In this document: positions 52,601-64,000 of the stretch, piece by piece
How the letters are laid out: the number at the start of each line of letters is the position of its first letter
Position numbering within the stretch: position 1 is the first letter of the stretch
Source of the DNA: Ephydatia muelleri
Lineage: Eukaryota > Porifera > Demospongiae > Spongillida > Spongillidae
Direction of reading: 5' to 3'
NCBI GenBank assembly: GCA_013339895.1
Contig: JABACO010000023.1
Span: forward strand, 3,392,199-3,456,198
DNA: 64,000 bases
Made by a program: the position numbers and the translations under genes
Notes under the pieces: model-generated
Databases searched by the model: none
What the model saw: only the letters and a program-made list of their open reading frames with translations
Told to the model about the DNA's origin: nothing

Positions 52601-53784
52601 GATATTAAATTTGTTTCAATCCCTCACATCTGCAACGACCCTGCTTATCACCTGGATTATCAATTATCGATGCCCCTTTTGGATGCTTGCTGTAGGTAAT
52701 GAGTACCTACTGATAGTTCATAAACCATCTGGGCTCAAAATCGTTGCATCATTTCCTACAACAGTCTCACAACAGACTGGTAATGAAGTCAACATCCTTA
52801 CTTGTGTGTACATGATCCAAATTCTCCACTTCTAATCGTGTAACCTAAAAAGTTTTCAACTACACATTATGTGGTCAAAACGTTTGAGCCTCCTCACAAA
52901 ACAAAGAAATGCTCCCACAGTCAAAGAGTTCGATTGCTTTGGCAATCTGGCCTGCATAACACATTACATTTATTTAATGAATCCCTATTTGAATTAAATA
53001 TACTTCAGAATCCTTGTATTTCCAGACAGAAAGAGATAAGGTTGTGTTTTTTCTGTGCTATGATTCACTGTGAAGTGTGGAGGAGGTATAATGATGTATT
53101 AACCAAATGTATGATAGTATGTCATCAAAGAAAAAGGCAGTTCATTGCCAATCTACCTTTAATGTCGTCATTTGCAGCAATTACATGCATGCAGATATCA
53201 CCTGTATAGAAGGATAAATCAGTGTATGATTATACTGGTACAGATGTGTGTGTTACTAGTCTAACCTTTGAATTCAGCTGATTTTGACAATAGTTTTTGA
53301 AAATCACTTCTTTCGAGTGAAAAGGCCTTGTTAGGTTCTGGAACCTTTAATTAACTGACATATTGTGAAGTATTGTAATAATTTCATTTAAATAAGATAC
53401 CTCAGCTTCTATAGGCCACAACAAATCTGTGAAGCGGCATGGTTTAATCTTAAAACATGGTGGGTTTCTGACTTACAAAAGAGATATTGTCTGGACTTTG
53501 TACATCCTTGTTGAAATTACACTCATGGAATGGCTGCATGTTCAGGATTGAATGAAACTCTTATTTGCATGAGCCATAGACAGCTAGACAAATCAATTTA
53601 ATATGTTGAAAGCCATTTTCATGTGTTGAAAGCCATGCATTACTGCAGTAACAAATAACCTCAACAAGTCATGACATGTTAATTTCTGATGATGGTGCCA
53701 CACTAACACTAGTGTCAAATTGTAGTAAATCCATTTCTACTTCTCACATAGCAAGAACCTAAGGGTATATACACAATGTACATG
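49691..53784. other. Intergenic DNA, no gene recognised
   Basis: 49860-50200 is a weak third copy of the tandem unit described at 47121-49390. The rest is AT-rich sequence without a recognisable domain. The longest frames (52201-52584 with 127 codons, 52871-53209 with 112 codons) look like chance frames; the second is open but unrecognised. Exons of an unfamiliar gene cannot be excluded. Confidence 0.4.
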
Positions 53785-54292
53785 TATCAACATCCGTAAT
53801 CACATTAGCGCTGGAATATTGGAAAAGGAATTCGTTGCTCTGTTGCTAATACTTTCTTGAATTTGATGGCCCAAATTTTATTGACTTCCACTCTGTTGGC
53901 TCATGGAAATATAAATTAGAATCTCAGTGCAATAAAAAAGGCTTTTCAACCTCTCTAAAATGAGCAGTATGCAATTCTTAGTTTTCTCCTACTACTTTTA
54001 ATGTTTCCATAGTTCGCTTGATTTCAGTGAGAGTACCATACTTATTGCAGTGCTGGTCATACACAACATGTTGCAGTGGTTTCCTTTTTTCCATATATCA
54101 ATTCACATGCATATGCATGCTACACGTTTCTCGATACGGCCTTTCAGTTTGTAGAATGTGAATCAAGTGTGTGCTAAAAGGTTGCACATTGACCTGGGAG
54201 ATGCCTTCTGTGCTGCTTCTTGTCCACCACTACATGGATGAGATCTTGTATTACCCAGTGGGGATGAAAATATCTATGTTCAAATGGTAAAC

Positions 54293-54399
54293 TAGTCTTG
54301 GTCCCAGATTCTCTAAACGCAGCTGTGGATGGATTACATCACGGCATTGTGGTGATGCAAACCATCTGCTGCTGTAGTTCCAGGGTCTGGGGCTGAGAC
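54293..54399. mobile_element. 107-bp palindromic MITE, same insertion as 4195-4295
   Basis: Ends tagtcttggtcccaga and tctggggctgagac, with the 11-bp repeat aaatggtaaac at 54282-54292 and 54400-54410. Identical target repeat and position show it was duplicated with its surroundings. Confidence 0.75.
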
Positions 54400-55544
54400 A
54401 AATGGTAAACTGCCCACAGCATAGTCTCATCAATGTGAGCAAGATCCTATCATGTCAGCATCGCAATAGTTAGTACTTTTAGTAACAATCTGATTACATC
54501 CGAATGTTAATGAAATTATGTGGCTTTGGGACAGTGGCATGCGACACGTAGCATAATGTATTCAGTCCTTATCACTAATCCTCATGTCTGAGGTTATACT
54601 TGCTGCCTGAATGACTTTTAATAGAATCTTCAAGATCTATGCTTGCTGCATGACTTTAATGGATCATGACCGAGGTCTATAACACAGGAAAAAGATGAGT
54701 CTAATCAAGTTTTGATTTTATAAAGGATTAAAAAATCCTCTGTAAAATCATTGTGTGATTGAACATTAGAATCAGACACATGTGATTTTACTGTTTGATC
54801 AAGTAATGATTCCAAAAGGATTATATGGCCTGTGAATTCTATGCTTGCTGCATGACTTAATCTAAGTTTGATGCATGACTTAATAGATCATGCATTTGAT
54901 GCATGACATAATGGATCATGGCTGAGGTCCATCATTCTATGCTTGATGCCAGCGTGACTTCCTCACAGCCATCACAACTCTTCCACTACCACAATAAGCT
55001 ATAAATTTACTTTAAAATGTTATACAGTGCATATTTGCAACACACCAAGCTGACAAGACTTTACTAATATAATACTGCCGTCCATCTTCCAGTTGCAGGA
55101 AAAATTCAAAAGCTAAGAAGCTAAAGTTTATAAAATGCAGGAATGTTTTACAAATTATAATCTGCCAGTAGTTTATTAATTTCCAGTTTTTCTCCTTGAA
55201 AAGGGAAGGGGAGGGGTGTGTTGGCGGGGTGTTGGCATATGGCCGATGGTGGATAAAACATGGAAAGCTGAGTTGTGTGCAAAATTCAGTGTCACTTTCA
55301 CTTTCAATAAGAAAGCTATGAAGCATATTGCACATGCAGCATGAAGTATACGACGTGTACTGTTTGCACGATGCCTTACAAGTATCAATATATGAATCAC
55401 TGTAGTCCACAAGTTATAAATCAACCAATCTTTAATGCTACAAATGGCACCGTTGACATTTACAAACCATAATGTACGAACACAACTGCAAATTCTGATG
55501 CTGCAACGTCACAGCAGTTGTGTTAGAATGTATTTACACTACAT

Positions 55545-56657
55545 CTATCGGTTCAGCTGTGGCATTAAAATGAGTAAATCTTTCATGGTTGGACGATTCA
55601 CAGGATCTTCACAGATGCACCTCCTTATAACCGTTGCTATTTCTTGCCACAGCAAAGTGTCAATCAGTGTGTCCATTAGGGTGTAGTCTGGAAACTTTCT
55701 AGTTGCCATTTCAAGCAGCAGTATGCCATAACTGTATACATCCATCTTTGGAGACTGCCGTTTGGGATTCAAGGACTCTGGAGCTGCATAGGTTACATTT
55801 CCCGGGCCCATGGTTGTCACTTTAGACAGGAAGTTAGCAGACCCATAGTCAGACACCTTAGCTTTCCAGTTACCTGATCCAATTGGCTCGAGAAGCACAT
55901 TCGCACTGCTAACATCTCGATGGATGATAGGGTCAGGCCTCATTAGATGAAGGTAATTGAGACCACGAGCCAGATCTGTGCTAACAGAGATCACATGACC
56001 TCGTGAAAATACTTGACTAGGTGCTTCAATGATGTTTCGCAGGTTTGCTGGCATTAGCTCTGTAACGATTACAGGCCTATTGTCATCCAAGGTGGCTCCA
56101 ATAAATAGGAGAAGATTGGGATGTCGTACACTTGCTGCTATATTCATCTCCCTGAGAAACAGGTCAATGTTATGTGGTGAGATAATTGCTTCATGTATGA
56201 GCTTAGCAGCAACCTTGACACCACGGAACATAGCCACTCTCACCTCACCCCATCCTCCTACACCAAGAGGCTTTCCCTCTATCAGGTCTATCTCATCACG
56301 TTCTATTTTCCATGATGACTTCAAATAGTTTGGTATGCCTTGAGTGACTGGGTATCTCAGTTGTGCTTCAGATTGTTGCTTTGACAATACAAGTTCTTTC
56401 TCTGCCATTGCAGCCCTCTCATTTGCTTTTCTAGCTTGCTCACCTCTCTCTTCTGCCAAATGAACTTGATGTCTGATTTGCTGTTGCAATGCTTCATTTT
56501 GTTGCTTAGTTTCAAGAAGCAGTTGCTCAGCTTTTGCTGCTCTCTGTTCTGCTCTTAGAGTTTTCTCCTTTGAGTTTCTAGCTTCCTCTTCTGCTCTTGT
56601 TGCTCTCTCTTCTGCTTGTTGAACCTGTTGTCTGATGTGCTGTTGCAATGCATCATT
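55545..56657 (-). CDS. Gene B last exon: coiled coil plus protein kinase domain
   Basis: 370 codons plus stop, acceptor ggaacag|AATGATGC as in gene A. It has the same motif set: GVGGWGEV, VAAKLI, HRDVSSANVL, DYGSANF, YAAPES. The coiled coil has one ATRAE unit where gene A has four, which accounts for the 21-residue length difference. Upstream of the acceptor, the two genes differ by frame-changing indels, which supports the exon start. Confidence 0.85.
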   Translation of the reverse strand, partial: NDALQQHIRQQVQQAEERATRAEEEARNSKEKTLRAEQRAAKAEQLLLETKQQNEALQQQIRHQVHLAEERGEQARKANERAAMAEKELVLSKQQSEAQLRYPVTQGIPNYLKSSWKIERDEIDLIEGKPLGVGGWGEVRVAMFRGVKVAAKLIHEAIISPHNIDLFLREMNIAASVRHPNLLLFIGATLDDNRPVIVTELMPANLRNIIEAPSQVFSRGHVISVSTDLARGLNYLHLMRPDPIIHRDVSSANVLLEPIGSGNWKAKVSDYGSANFLSKVTTMGPGNVTYAAPESLNPKRQSPKMDVYSYGILLLEMATRKFPDYTLMDTLIDTLLWQEIATVIRRCICEDPVNRPTMKDLLILMPQLNR

Positions 56658-59600
56658 CTGTTCCATGTGTTCAAGATTCATGCCATTATGCATACAATAT
56701 AAGATTTGCATTTCACACATACAACTAAGAATGCATCCATTTCCTTTACAACAAGTACATAAATGCACCTATAATGTTAGACTGTACGCAACTACAAATA
56801 AACATCCATTTATGCATTTACAACGTCTGTCACACACCATAAAGGTTAGCCTGATGATTGTACATGTACACCTCACCTTGCTTTGGAAATTCTTCAATAC
56901 TTCAATGATATCTTTGTGACCTTTTTCAACTGCTATGTCCATGGGTGTTTTTCCATTCTGAGGATTACACATTACATCTTGATTATGTACACTGTGACAT
57001 TCCAGCGCAAAATTAACAGTGTAACAAGCGGCAAAGACACAGAATGTAACACAGAACACTGACAACACACAATTATAAAGGTATCGAAAAATGTGGTTTA
57101 CACAAACTGGTTTAACGAGTACATTGTCAAAGCCTACAGTTGGTACTTGCAGTCCGATTCCACATCTCTTCCACCTTAGCTAGGCAACACGATGAGCAAT
57201 GTTGTTGCCTTGAGTGTTTTGTGGTAATTAGTGGTGTGTGTCTCTGTGTGGGCTTCCTTGAACATGGGTGTATAGACACGCCCACCGGAACTAACTTGCC
57301 CGACTTTACTGCAGGTGAAACAGGGGAGGGGTCGACTTCAAGAGCAGAGGGTTGTTCTAGTGATGCCTCGAGTTCTTAGCTGCAGTGACATCACTCTCTC
57401 TCCCTCTCCAAGCATCTTGCGATTGCTCCACATCAGTGCGGACCTAAAGTGGTCAAACTGATGACGCCACCGTCTGTCGTCATTCAACTCCACTACGAGG
57501 AACCCAGTTGAGTGATCCTTGAAACTTCTGGCATGCACCGGATCACCTGGACTGAATGAACATGACTTCGCTTCTTGGTTGTGGGAGATCTTTTTGATGT
57601 TGCTGGTCTGAGAAACATTGATGGCTAAATCCAGGTGTACATTGTCCAGCAACGACTTAGCAGCAACTCAGCCTGAGTATGGCCTAGAGTGGCTTATGGT
57701 GTGAGCCAATATGTGAATAAGAAAAAAGAAAGCTTGTTTCCACATCTACATGCATCAGACTTCTTGATAGCCTCTGTAAAGGTCTGGACACAGCGTTTAG
57801 CTAAACTGTTGCTGGAAGAATGGTAAGACCATTGCAGGTGACTAAGGTTTTGGACTCTCTGCTTGTAAGGCGCTGCAGTTATCTGACACGAGCTGTTCTG
57901 GAATGCTGTGAGTAACATTACACAAGAACCAGATAGCACTCTGAGATGAACATGAAGGAACAATGCCTACTTCCAGCCACTTGGAATGCACATCCACCAA
58001 GATGATAAAGTGTTTGCCTATGAAGGGATCGGTAAAATCAATGTGGAGGCGAGAAGGCGGTTTGTCTGGGACTCCCAAGGTGCAAGGTGCTATAGGCGAG
58101 GGATGTAGCATTTGCTTGACACAAGTGGCAAGTTTTGCCCTTGTCCTCTAGGTCCTTGTCTATACCACCACAAGACTATGCCTCTGGCTAGCAATTTCAT
58201 TCCGATATCCTGGGGTGTGCATCCTGGAGGATCTGTAACACTGCCTTCTGACCTACAACTGCAACAACCACACGACTACCCCCACAGCACACATCTGTCT
58301 CATACGCTCATTTCACACCTTACATAAAGGGGTGGAACTCAGGCTTGTTGCCATTTACATGTTGTACAACAAAAGTACATGTAAAATAAAGTGAGTGTGG
58401 CAATGAGATTGTGTTCGATGGCCAACCGTTGTATCCACTCCTATGAGCTGGTCACAAGGAATCTTTGTTCTAATCTCTTATGCATCAATATAAAATGATC
58501 CTTCCTGACATGTACAGTATCAAGTGTGCACTACATGATTGAATATCCTAGCATTACACTACAGCATGTACATCAGTGCTGGTCGAATGCATAATAGTAT
58601 TTGTGTGGCTCCACACTTGATTTTTTTATCTCTCCACCTCCTCCCCATACCACCACCACCCATTTAGTAATGGCCACCCACACAGGGAGTCCCATACACA
58701 TACAAGTGCATGCAGCAGGTGCATATGCATGTGACAAGTGTGGTAAACTTCAAGCTCCTTTGTGGAAATATCAATGACCTCAGTCTTGAATATTTTGCCA
58801 CTACTAGAGAAATGTTCCTGACCATTATCAATTCAAGCTTCTCTGATTATTATATGTTAACAATGTTTTGATCGATTAGCCTCATTCAGAAAGTCCAGTG
58901 TCATTCACATCACTAATATAGCACCTCCACACAGCTAGCTGGATGATAGGTACCTTCATGCCTATACAATTGAATCCACCAGTAACTCAGATGAGGTCAT
59001 GTATTGATACACATACTGTAGCTATCACAAACTGGGTCGCGATGCATTGAAAAACCATATCCCGAAACTTGAAATGACCAATAATTTGGGACAGTACAGT
59101 ACACTGTAGATGTACACAGCAACACTGTAACTAAGGTAACAATCACACAAGCACACACAATTGCCACTAAATGTAGAGACCACATATCAAGCATCCATAC
59201 CAATAGACATGTAATGATCTGAACTACATGTATGTGAACATACTAACACTATCCTGATATATGGCGTATATTGTGCATCATGAGTACAATGACCAGGTTC
59301 ATCAAACTTCTAGGCGCTTTTGTTCTAAGATCATTTCTAAATGCATCTTATTATAACAGCATTCTTTGAGACAAAGTTGAACACATCTCTTCTAAGTCTG
59401 TAACTGTGTTTTGAACATAAAATGTTGTAATTGATTATAAATGGTTGTGGGCTTGCATATACATGCACGCATCAATCTGTTTGCTTTGACATCACTTTGT
59501 TAACTGCATGTATCAGCACACAGGCTAGGCTGTCACACACACAATATATAGGTATGTTCATATATTATAATGAGTTACAAGTAGTCTACCTACACACTGT

Positions 59601-61328
59601 ACCTTAGTGGCCTGATTGACATTAGCTCCTGCTTCAATCAGTGTCTTCACTATGTCAAGATGTCCTTTATAACTTGCTTTGTACAGTGGACTCCAACCAT
59701 CCTGCAATACAAATGTCATCATAACCAGAGGCTGGACCAGTGGAGGTGAGTGTTGAAGTATTACATGACAAATGTATCAACATTTCTGTACAGTCACAAT
59801 AATACGTAGAATATAGTAAGATCATTATAGTATTCATCAGTGTAGGCGCTTTGTTCTACGATCATTTCTAAATGCATCTTATTACGACAGCCTTGTTTTG
59901 AGACAATGTTTTATACATTTGTCAGTCTACTACTGTATCTTGCACAAAAAATTCTGTATGTAATTACAAATGGTTGTGGGTTTGCATAGACATGCATGTA
60001 TTGCTTCAAAGTTGCTCTGTTAACTGTGTAACACGACTCATAGACACCTAAACTGTTAGCTAATGACCATATTGGTTCTAAATATTGTACCCTTCCAGAA
60101 TATTCTTGCCATGTCCTATATATGTGCTGTACCTTCTTATGTATTCAGTAACATTATAGTGAACCTTGTCACATTGGCGTAGTCGGCAGGATGGCAACCC
60201 AACCGTTAGTAATGCCTGAAATTTTCAACGGCAAAACCAGTTGGGATCAGTGGATCTACCATTTCGAAAATGTTGCAGCCCAAGTTTAGTGCAAGGCAGA
60301 AGTGCCCCAAAACAATCGACGTCTGCAAAGTTGACGCAAACGACGCAGTTGATGCAATCGAAGAGCCGAAACCGATAGGAGCTAATGTGGTAACACCTTT
60401 ACCTGATATGATGAAACAGGTGATGGACAGGCTAGAGAAACTCGAGGCCAGGATAGACCGACCTGCATCACAGGTGCTCGACCAAACCATACTCCTCTTA
60501 CGTGTTGGAACTTTGGAAAGACTGGCAATATTGCCTGTTTGTGCCTGCTTCTCCTCGGCATCAGGAAAACGGGTAACACTCGACGGATTGAGCCCATCCG
60601 TCTAGGGCCGAGATAACCCAGCTCTAGTCAATGACATTGTAATTGCAACGTTACCACATGAAACATTGATTCGTGCATGGGCGTGTACATGGGACTAAGG
60701 TGCGCTTCCTCGTTGATACCGGAGCTGCTGTTTCGTTGCTCAACAGCATCGTGTGGCGTAAATTCTCTGTTATAGCCTCACTAAGGCTGCAACCATGGCT
60801 TGGAGCCCTTGTCATTAGTGTTGATGGTTCTCAATAGTGTGCGTTGGGCCAAGCACTACTTCCCCTTAATTGAAACACCAACTATTCCGACGTCGCTAGC
60901 GGTTGTCGACACACTGAGAACAGAAGGAATACACGGGATGCATCATGAGTACAATGATCAGGTTTATCAAAAACTTGTAGGTGCGTCTGTTATACGATGC
61001 ATCTTATTACAAAGTTGAATACATCTCTTCTAAGTCTGCTACTGTATTAAAATCTTGTAATCGATTATAAAGGTTTGTCGGCTTGCATATACATGCACGC
61101 ATCAATTTGATTGCTTTGACATCACTTTGTTAACTGCATGTATCAGCACACAGGCTATGCTGTCACACACACAATATGTAGGTGTGTTCATACACAAAAG
61201 GCTACATGAAGTCTACCTACACACTGTACCTCAGTGGCCTGATTGACCCTAGCTCCAGCTTCAATCAGTGTCTTCACTATGTCATGATGTCCTGTGCCAC
61301 TTGCTGCGTACAGTGGACTCCAACCATC
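55545..61328 (-). CDS. Kinase gene B: ankyrin-repeat, coiled-coil TKL-like kinase (5' end outside window)
   Basis: Paralogue of gene A. Four exons are visible: 61230-61328, 59603-59701, 56877-56957 and 55545-56657, all phase 0. The visible part encodes 463 residues: two full ankyrin repeats, the capping repeat, the coiled coil and the kinase domain. Upstream ankyrin exons and the start must lie beyond 64000. As in gene A, gypsy-B and gypsy-C remnants occupy the introns. The open frame and intact motifs suggest a working gene. Confidence 0.72.
56877..56957 (-). CDS. Gene B ankyrin cap exon (81 bp)
   Basis: 27 codons between cctcag and GTGAGG, phase 0. Reads NGKTPMDIAVEKGHKDIIEVL then KNFQSK. 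It differs from gene A's exon at two residues and has the more consensus NGKTP start. Confidence 0.8.
57260..58310 (-). mobile_element. Gypsy-C remnant in gene B intron
   Basis: Decayed integrase corresponding to 7117-8290: frames at 57842-58111 (APCTLGVPDKPPSRLHIDF, VDVHSKWLEV), 57694-57963 and 57338-57652. It is part of the segmental duplication, so it is the same ancestral insertion as the gene A copy. Confidence 0.7.
58311..59602. other. Intron of gene B, repeat blocks, no gene seen
   Basis: 58311-59260 is the duplicated intron sequence; 59260-59602 is the standard block preceding an ankyrin exon. The frame at 58997-59203 is also present near 8905-9102 and is not coding-like. Confidence 0.6.
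59603..59701 (-). CDS. Gene B ankyrin exon (99 bp)
   Basis: 33 codons, phase 0, acceptor ending in ttgcag, donor GTACAG. Encodes a repeat beginning DGWSPLYKASYKGHLDIV and ending GANVNQATK. Confidence 0.82.
60027..60173 (+). repeat. Gypsy-B 5' LTR
   Basis: 147 bp, TG to CA. Left flank ends gttaactg, which is intron sequence also found where the other gypsy-B LTRs end (aactgcatg). This suggests a shared ancestral target. Confidence 0.75.
60175..60192 (+). promoter_or_regulatory. Gypsy-B primer-binding site, tRNA-Ser type
   Basis: TGGCGTAGTCGGCAGGAT is complementary over 18 bases to the CCA-tailed 3' end of animal tRNA-Ser (CTGCCGACTACG plus CCA). It differs from the tRNA-Leu site of the Gmr1-like element. 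Confidence 0.75.
60936..61229. other. Intron block of gene B
   Basis: Standard intron repeat preceding an ankyrin exon (gcatcatgagtacaatgatc onward). Non-coding. Confidence 0.6.
61230..61328 (-). CDS. Gene B ankyrin exon (99 bp), most upstream seen
   Basis: 33 codons, phase 0, AG acceptor and GTACAG donor. Encodes a repeat beginning DGWSPLYAASGTGHHDIV and ending GARVNQATE. Confidence 0.8.
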
Positions 61329-61472
61329 CTGCAATACAAATGTCATCATAACCAGAGGCTGTACCAGTGGAGGTGAGTGTTGAAGTATTACATGACAAAT
61401 GTACATGCCAACATTTCTGTACATGCAAATCAATATTGTTTGATCATTATAATATTCACCAGTGATTTACTG

Positions 61473-62200
61473 TCAGCTGTCATTCAACTCCACTATGATA
61501 AACAAGGGACCTGACAACAAAGTGAATGGTTCCAGGAACCCAGTTGAGTGATCCTTGAAACTTCTGGCATGCACCGGATCACCTGGACTGAATGAACATG
61601 ACTTGGCTTCTTGGATGTAGGAGATCTTTTTGATGTTGCTGGTCTGAGAAACATTGATGGCTAAATCCAGGTGTACATTGTCCAGCAACGACTTAGCAGC
61701 AACTCAGCCTGAGTATGGCCTAGAGTGGCTTATGGTGTGAGCCAATATGTGAATAAGAAAAAAGAAGGCTTGTTTCCACATCTACATGCATCAGACTTCT
61801 TGATAGCCTCTGTAAAGGTCTGGACACAGCGTTTAGCTAAACTGTTGCTGGAAGAATGGTAAGACCATTGCAGGTGACTAAGGTTTTGGACTCTCTGCTT
61901 GTAAGGCGCTGCAGTTATCTGACACGAGCTGTTCTGGAATGCTGGGAGTAACATTACACAAGAACCTGATAGCACTCTGAGATGAACTTGAAGGAACAAT
62001 GCCTACTTCCAGCCACTTGGAATGCACATCCACCAAGATGATAAAGTGTTTGCCTATGAAGGGATCGGTAAAATCAATGTGAAGGCGAGAAAGCGGTTCG
62101 TCTGGGACTCCCAAAGTGCAAGGTGCAAGGATCTGTAACACCGCCTTCTGACCTACAACTGGAACAACCACATGACTACCCCCAAAGCACACATCCGTCT
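61473..62200 (-). mobile_element. Gypsy-C remnant upstream of gene B ankyrin exon
   Basis: Frames at 61878-62192, 61730-61999 and 61473-61688 repeat the decayed family C integrase (VDVHSKWLEVGIVPSSSS, EQLVSDNCS). A deletion near 62126 removes the zinc site seen in the other copies. Confidence 0.7.
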
Positions 62201-62622
62201 CATACTCTCATTTCCCACCCCCCTCTACGTAAAGGGGTGGAACTTAAGTAAACAGCACAGTTACGTGTATTACTACATGATTGAATATCCTAGCATTACA
62301 CTACAGCATGTACATCAGTGCTGGCAGAATGCATAATAGTATTTGTGTGGCTCCACACTTGATATTATATCTCTCCACCTCCTCCCCACACCACCACCAC
62401 CCGTTTAGTAATGGCCACCCACACAGGGAGTCCCATACACATACAAGTGCATGCAGCAGGTGCATATGCATGTGACAAGTGTGGTAAACTTCAAGCTCCT
62501 TTGTGGAAATTTCAATGACCTCTTGAATAATTTGCCACTCTAGAGAAATGTTCCTGACCATAAATCAATTCATGCTTCTATTATAATTCTAATCATTACG
62601 AGCACACACAATTGACACTAAA
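62201..62622. other. Intronic repeat between gypsy-C and gypsy-B remnants
   Basis: Same non-coding linker as 10521-11074. No gene. Confidence 0.55.
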
Positions 62623-64000
62623 AAGGCTATGGTTGCTGGAAGGTTTGCCACAGAAGTCACAGGTCCTTGTTGCTAGATCCCTACTTGAATCCAGTGGAAC
62701 AAGCATCCCCATCTGGTTGTGTATCCCTACTGACAAGCCTATCACACTGTACAGAACAACAAAGGTGGGCATGATGGAGGAGGTGGAGGAGAGACAAGTA
62801 GGAGCAGTCTCCACACAGAGAGACAGTACAAGCACAACCAGTCTCTCCAGGAAAGAATAGCTACTTACAATGTTTAGCGAATTCCACTTCGAAACACCTT
62901 ACAACCAGCCAGACGAACGCCCTCATTTCACTCCTGTTGAAGTACTCTGACATCTTCCCCACTCCACAGGAGCCCTAGACCTCACATCAAAGCTGCATCT
63001 CAGTATTGCCACAGGATCAGCTCACCCTATTCGCCAGCAGGTCCGACAAGTGCCCACAGCACAAAGAGAGGTGGTCTAGAGGCATGGTATGAGATAACGT
63101 GATTCAGCCGTCCAGTAGCCCTTGGGCATCACCGATCGTATTAGCAACAAAGAAAGACGGATCTCCACGTTTTTGTGTGGACTATCGTAAACTGAATGAA
63201 GTGACACAAAAAGAATGTGTATCACTGCCACGGATTGGCAGAATCTTAACCCTGGAACTTGGAAGTGAAGACTGGCAAAAAACTGCTTTTTGCACTGCTG
63301 AAGGGCTTTTTGAATTCAAAGTCATGCCCTTTGCCCTTTGAATTGCACCTACCACCTTTCAAAACGGTTCTCAGCGGCCTCCAGGGGACAAGCAGCTTGG
63401 TGTACCTTGATGACATCATTGTCATGGGTAAGACATTTGCAGAGCATTTGAACCATTTGGATCTGGTGTTCTCACGCATAAGAGATGCAGGGTTTAAGAT
63501 AACCAGAAAAGTATTAGAGAAGTCTGCTACCTAGGCTACCATAGTGTCCAAAGGATGGCATTGCAGTTGACCCAGAGAGAACTGCAAAAGTGCAGCATTG
63601 GCCCATTCCAGCATTTGTCAAGGAAGTGCAACAATTCCTTGGACTGGCCAACTATTACCATCGGTTTATACAAAACTTTGCTCACATTGCTAAACTACTA
63701 CACAAACTGACTGAACGCACTACTTCCTTTAATTGGACAAGTGAGTGTCAGCAGTCATTGGAGCACCTCTTCAATCATTTCTCATACCCCGTCCTGAGTT
63801 ACCCTAACTTTAAGTTGCCATTCCTTCTGGACCCTTATGCTAGTAATGATGCTATATAGGAGCTGGATTGTCTCAACTAGATGAGCATGTAACGATCGAG
63901 TGTTGGTATATACCAGTTGGTTACTGAGCAAGGCAGAAAGAACTATTGTGTGACTAGGAAGGAGCTACTTTCTGTGGTGTCATTTACAGCCCACTTTCGA
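62623..64000 (+). mobile_element. Gypsy-B remnant running off the window
   Basis: Same order as 11075 onward: pre-RT region, RT start at 63099-63341 (SPWASPIVLATKKDGSPRF), YLDDIIVMGKTF near 63402, and the RT connection at 63590-63859 (VQQFLGLANYYHRFI). Deletions between RT motifs and several frameshifts show decay. RNase H begins at the edge. Confidence 0.78.

Larger units (their letters stand above)
53785..59260. repeat. Segmental duplication, copy B (partner 3687-9240)
   Basis: Direct-orientation partner of copy A. It carries gene B's kinase exon, its 81-bp ankyrin exon, a gypsy-C remnant and the 5' part of the intron block. It ends near 59260, where flanking sequences diverge. Confidence 0.85.
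60027..60935 (+). mobile_element. Gypsy-B 5' end: LTR, primer site, degraded gag and protease
   Basis: The LTR 60027-60173 (TGTAACACG to GTCACA) is followed by a primer-binding site and a gag start at ATG 60191 (MATQPLVMPEIFNGKTSWDQ). Gag is shortened and shifts frame; a degraded CCHC knuckle is near 60500-60550. The protease motif LVDTGAAVSLLN is near 60708-60745. The element stops near 60935, where intron repeat sequence resumes. Pol is absent. Confidence 0.75.

Noticed and set aside
52871-53209. 112-codon plus-strand ORF in intergenic DNA
   Set aside because: No recognisable domain, no repeats or splice context, AT-rich; treated as a chance frame, though a lineage-specific gene cannot be excluded.

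Overview
The window is eukaryotic nuclear DNA: coding sequence is split by GT-AG introns, and most of the rest is mobile elements. Paired ankyrin-repeat/TKL-type kinase genes, ISL2EU, Gmr1-like gypsy and tyrosine-recombinase retroelements point to an aquatic invertebrate. A demosponge is my best guess, but that is inference from gene and transposon style, not a database match.

Layout. The left edge holds unassigned sequence, a 1000-N gap, and the last two exons of an M1 aminopeptidase (2310-2614, +). From 5446 to 39280 on the minus strand runs one gene, kinase gene A: a 31-residue first exon, six near-identical 99-bp ankyrin exons, an 81-bp ankyrin exon and a 1176-bp coiled-coil plus kinase exon, all in phase 0. 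A paralogue, gene B (55545-61328, minus), continues past the right edge. The 3' parts of A and B lie in a direct segmental duplication of about 5.5 kb (3687-9240 and 53785-59260).

The introns of gene A are packed with transposons. Two old Ty3/gypsy families (called B, plus strand; C, minus strand) recur beside the ankyrin exons. One gypsy-B copy is split by a hAT transposon (17538-26522). That hAT holds a shorter hAT derivative (18038-23626), which holds a nearly complete LTR element (18172-23290) with 5-bp target duplications. The innermost element has a SCAN-like gag and integrase upstream of reverse transcriptase, the Gmr1 arrangement. A tyrosine-recombinase retroelement (28141-32627, minus) sits in the same intron. 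A non-coding TIR element (33072-35958) and LINE remnants lie further upstream.

Between genes A and B are a 770-bp palindrome (40691-41460) and a decayed ISL2EU transposon (41682-47010) with a THAP/DDE side on plus and a YqaJ/SWIM/PHD side on minus. The ISL2EU sits inside a diverged copy of the palindrome sequence. It is itself interrupted by a 1.12-kb element with 100-bp TIRs and 9-bp target duplications that carries a RecQ-helicase exon. The stretch 47.1-53.8 kb has diverged tandem repeats and no recognisable gene. Most transposon reading frames carry frameshifts or stops, so they are called pseudogenes or remnants.
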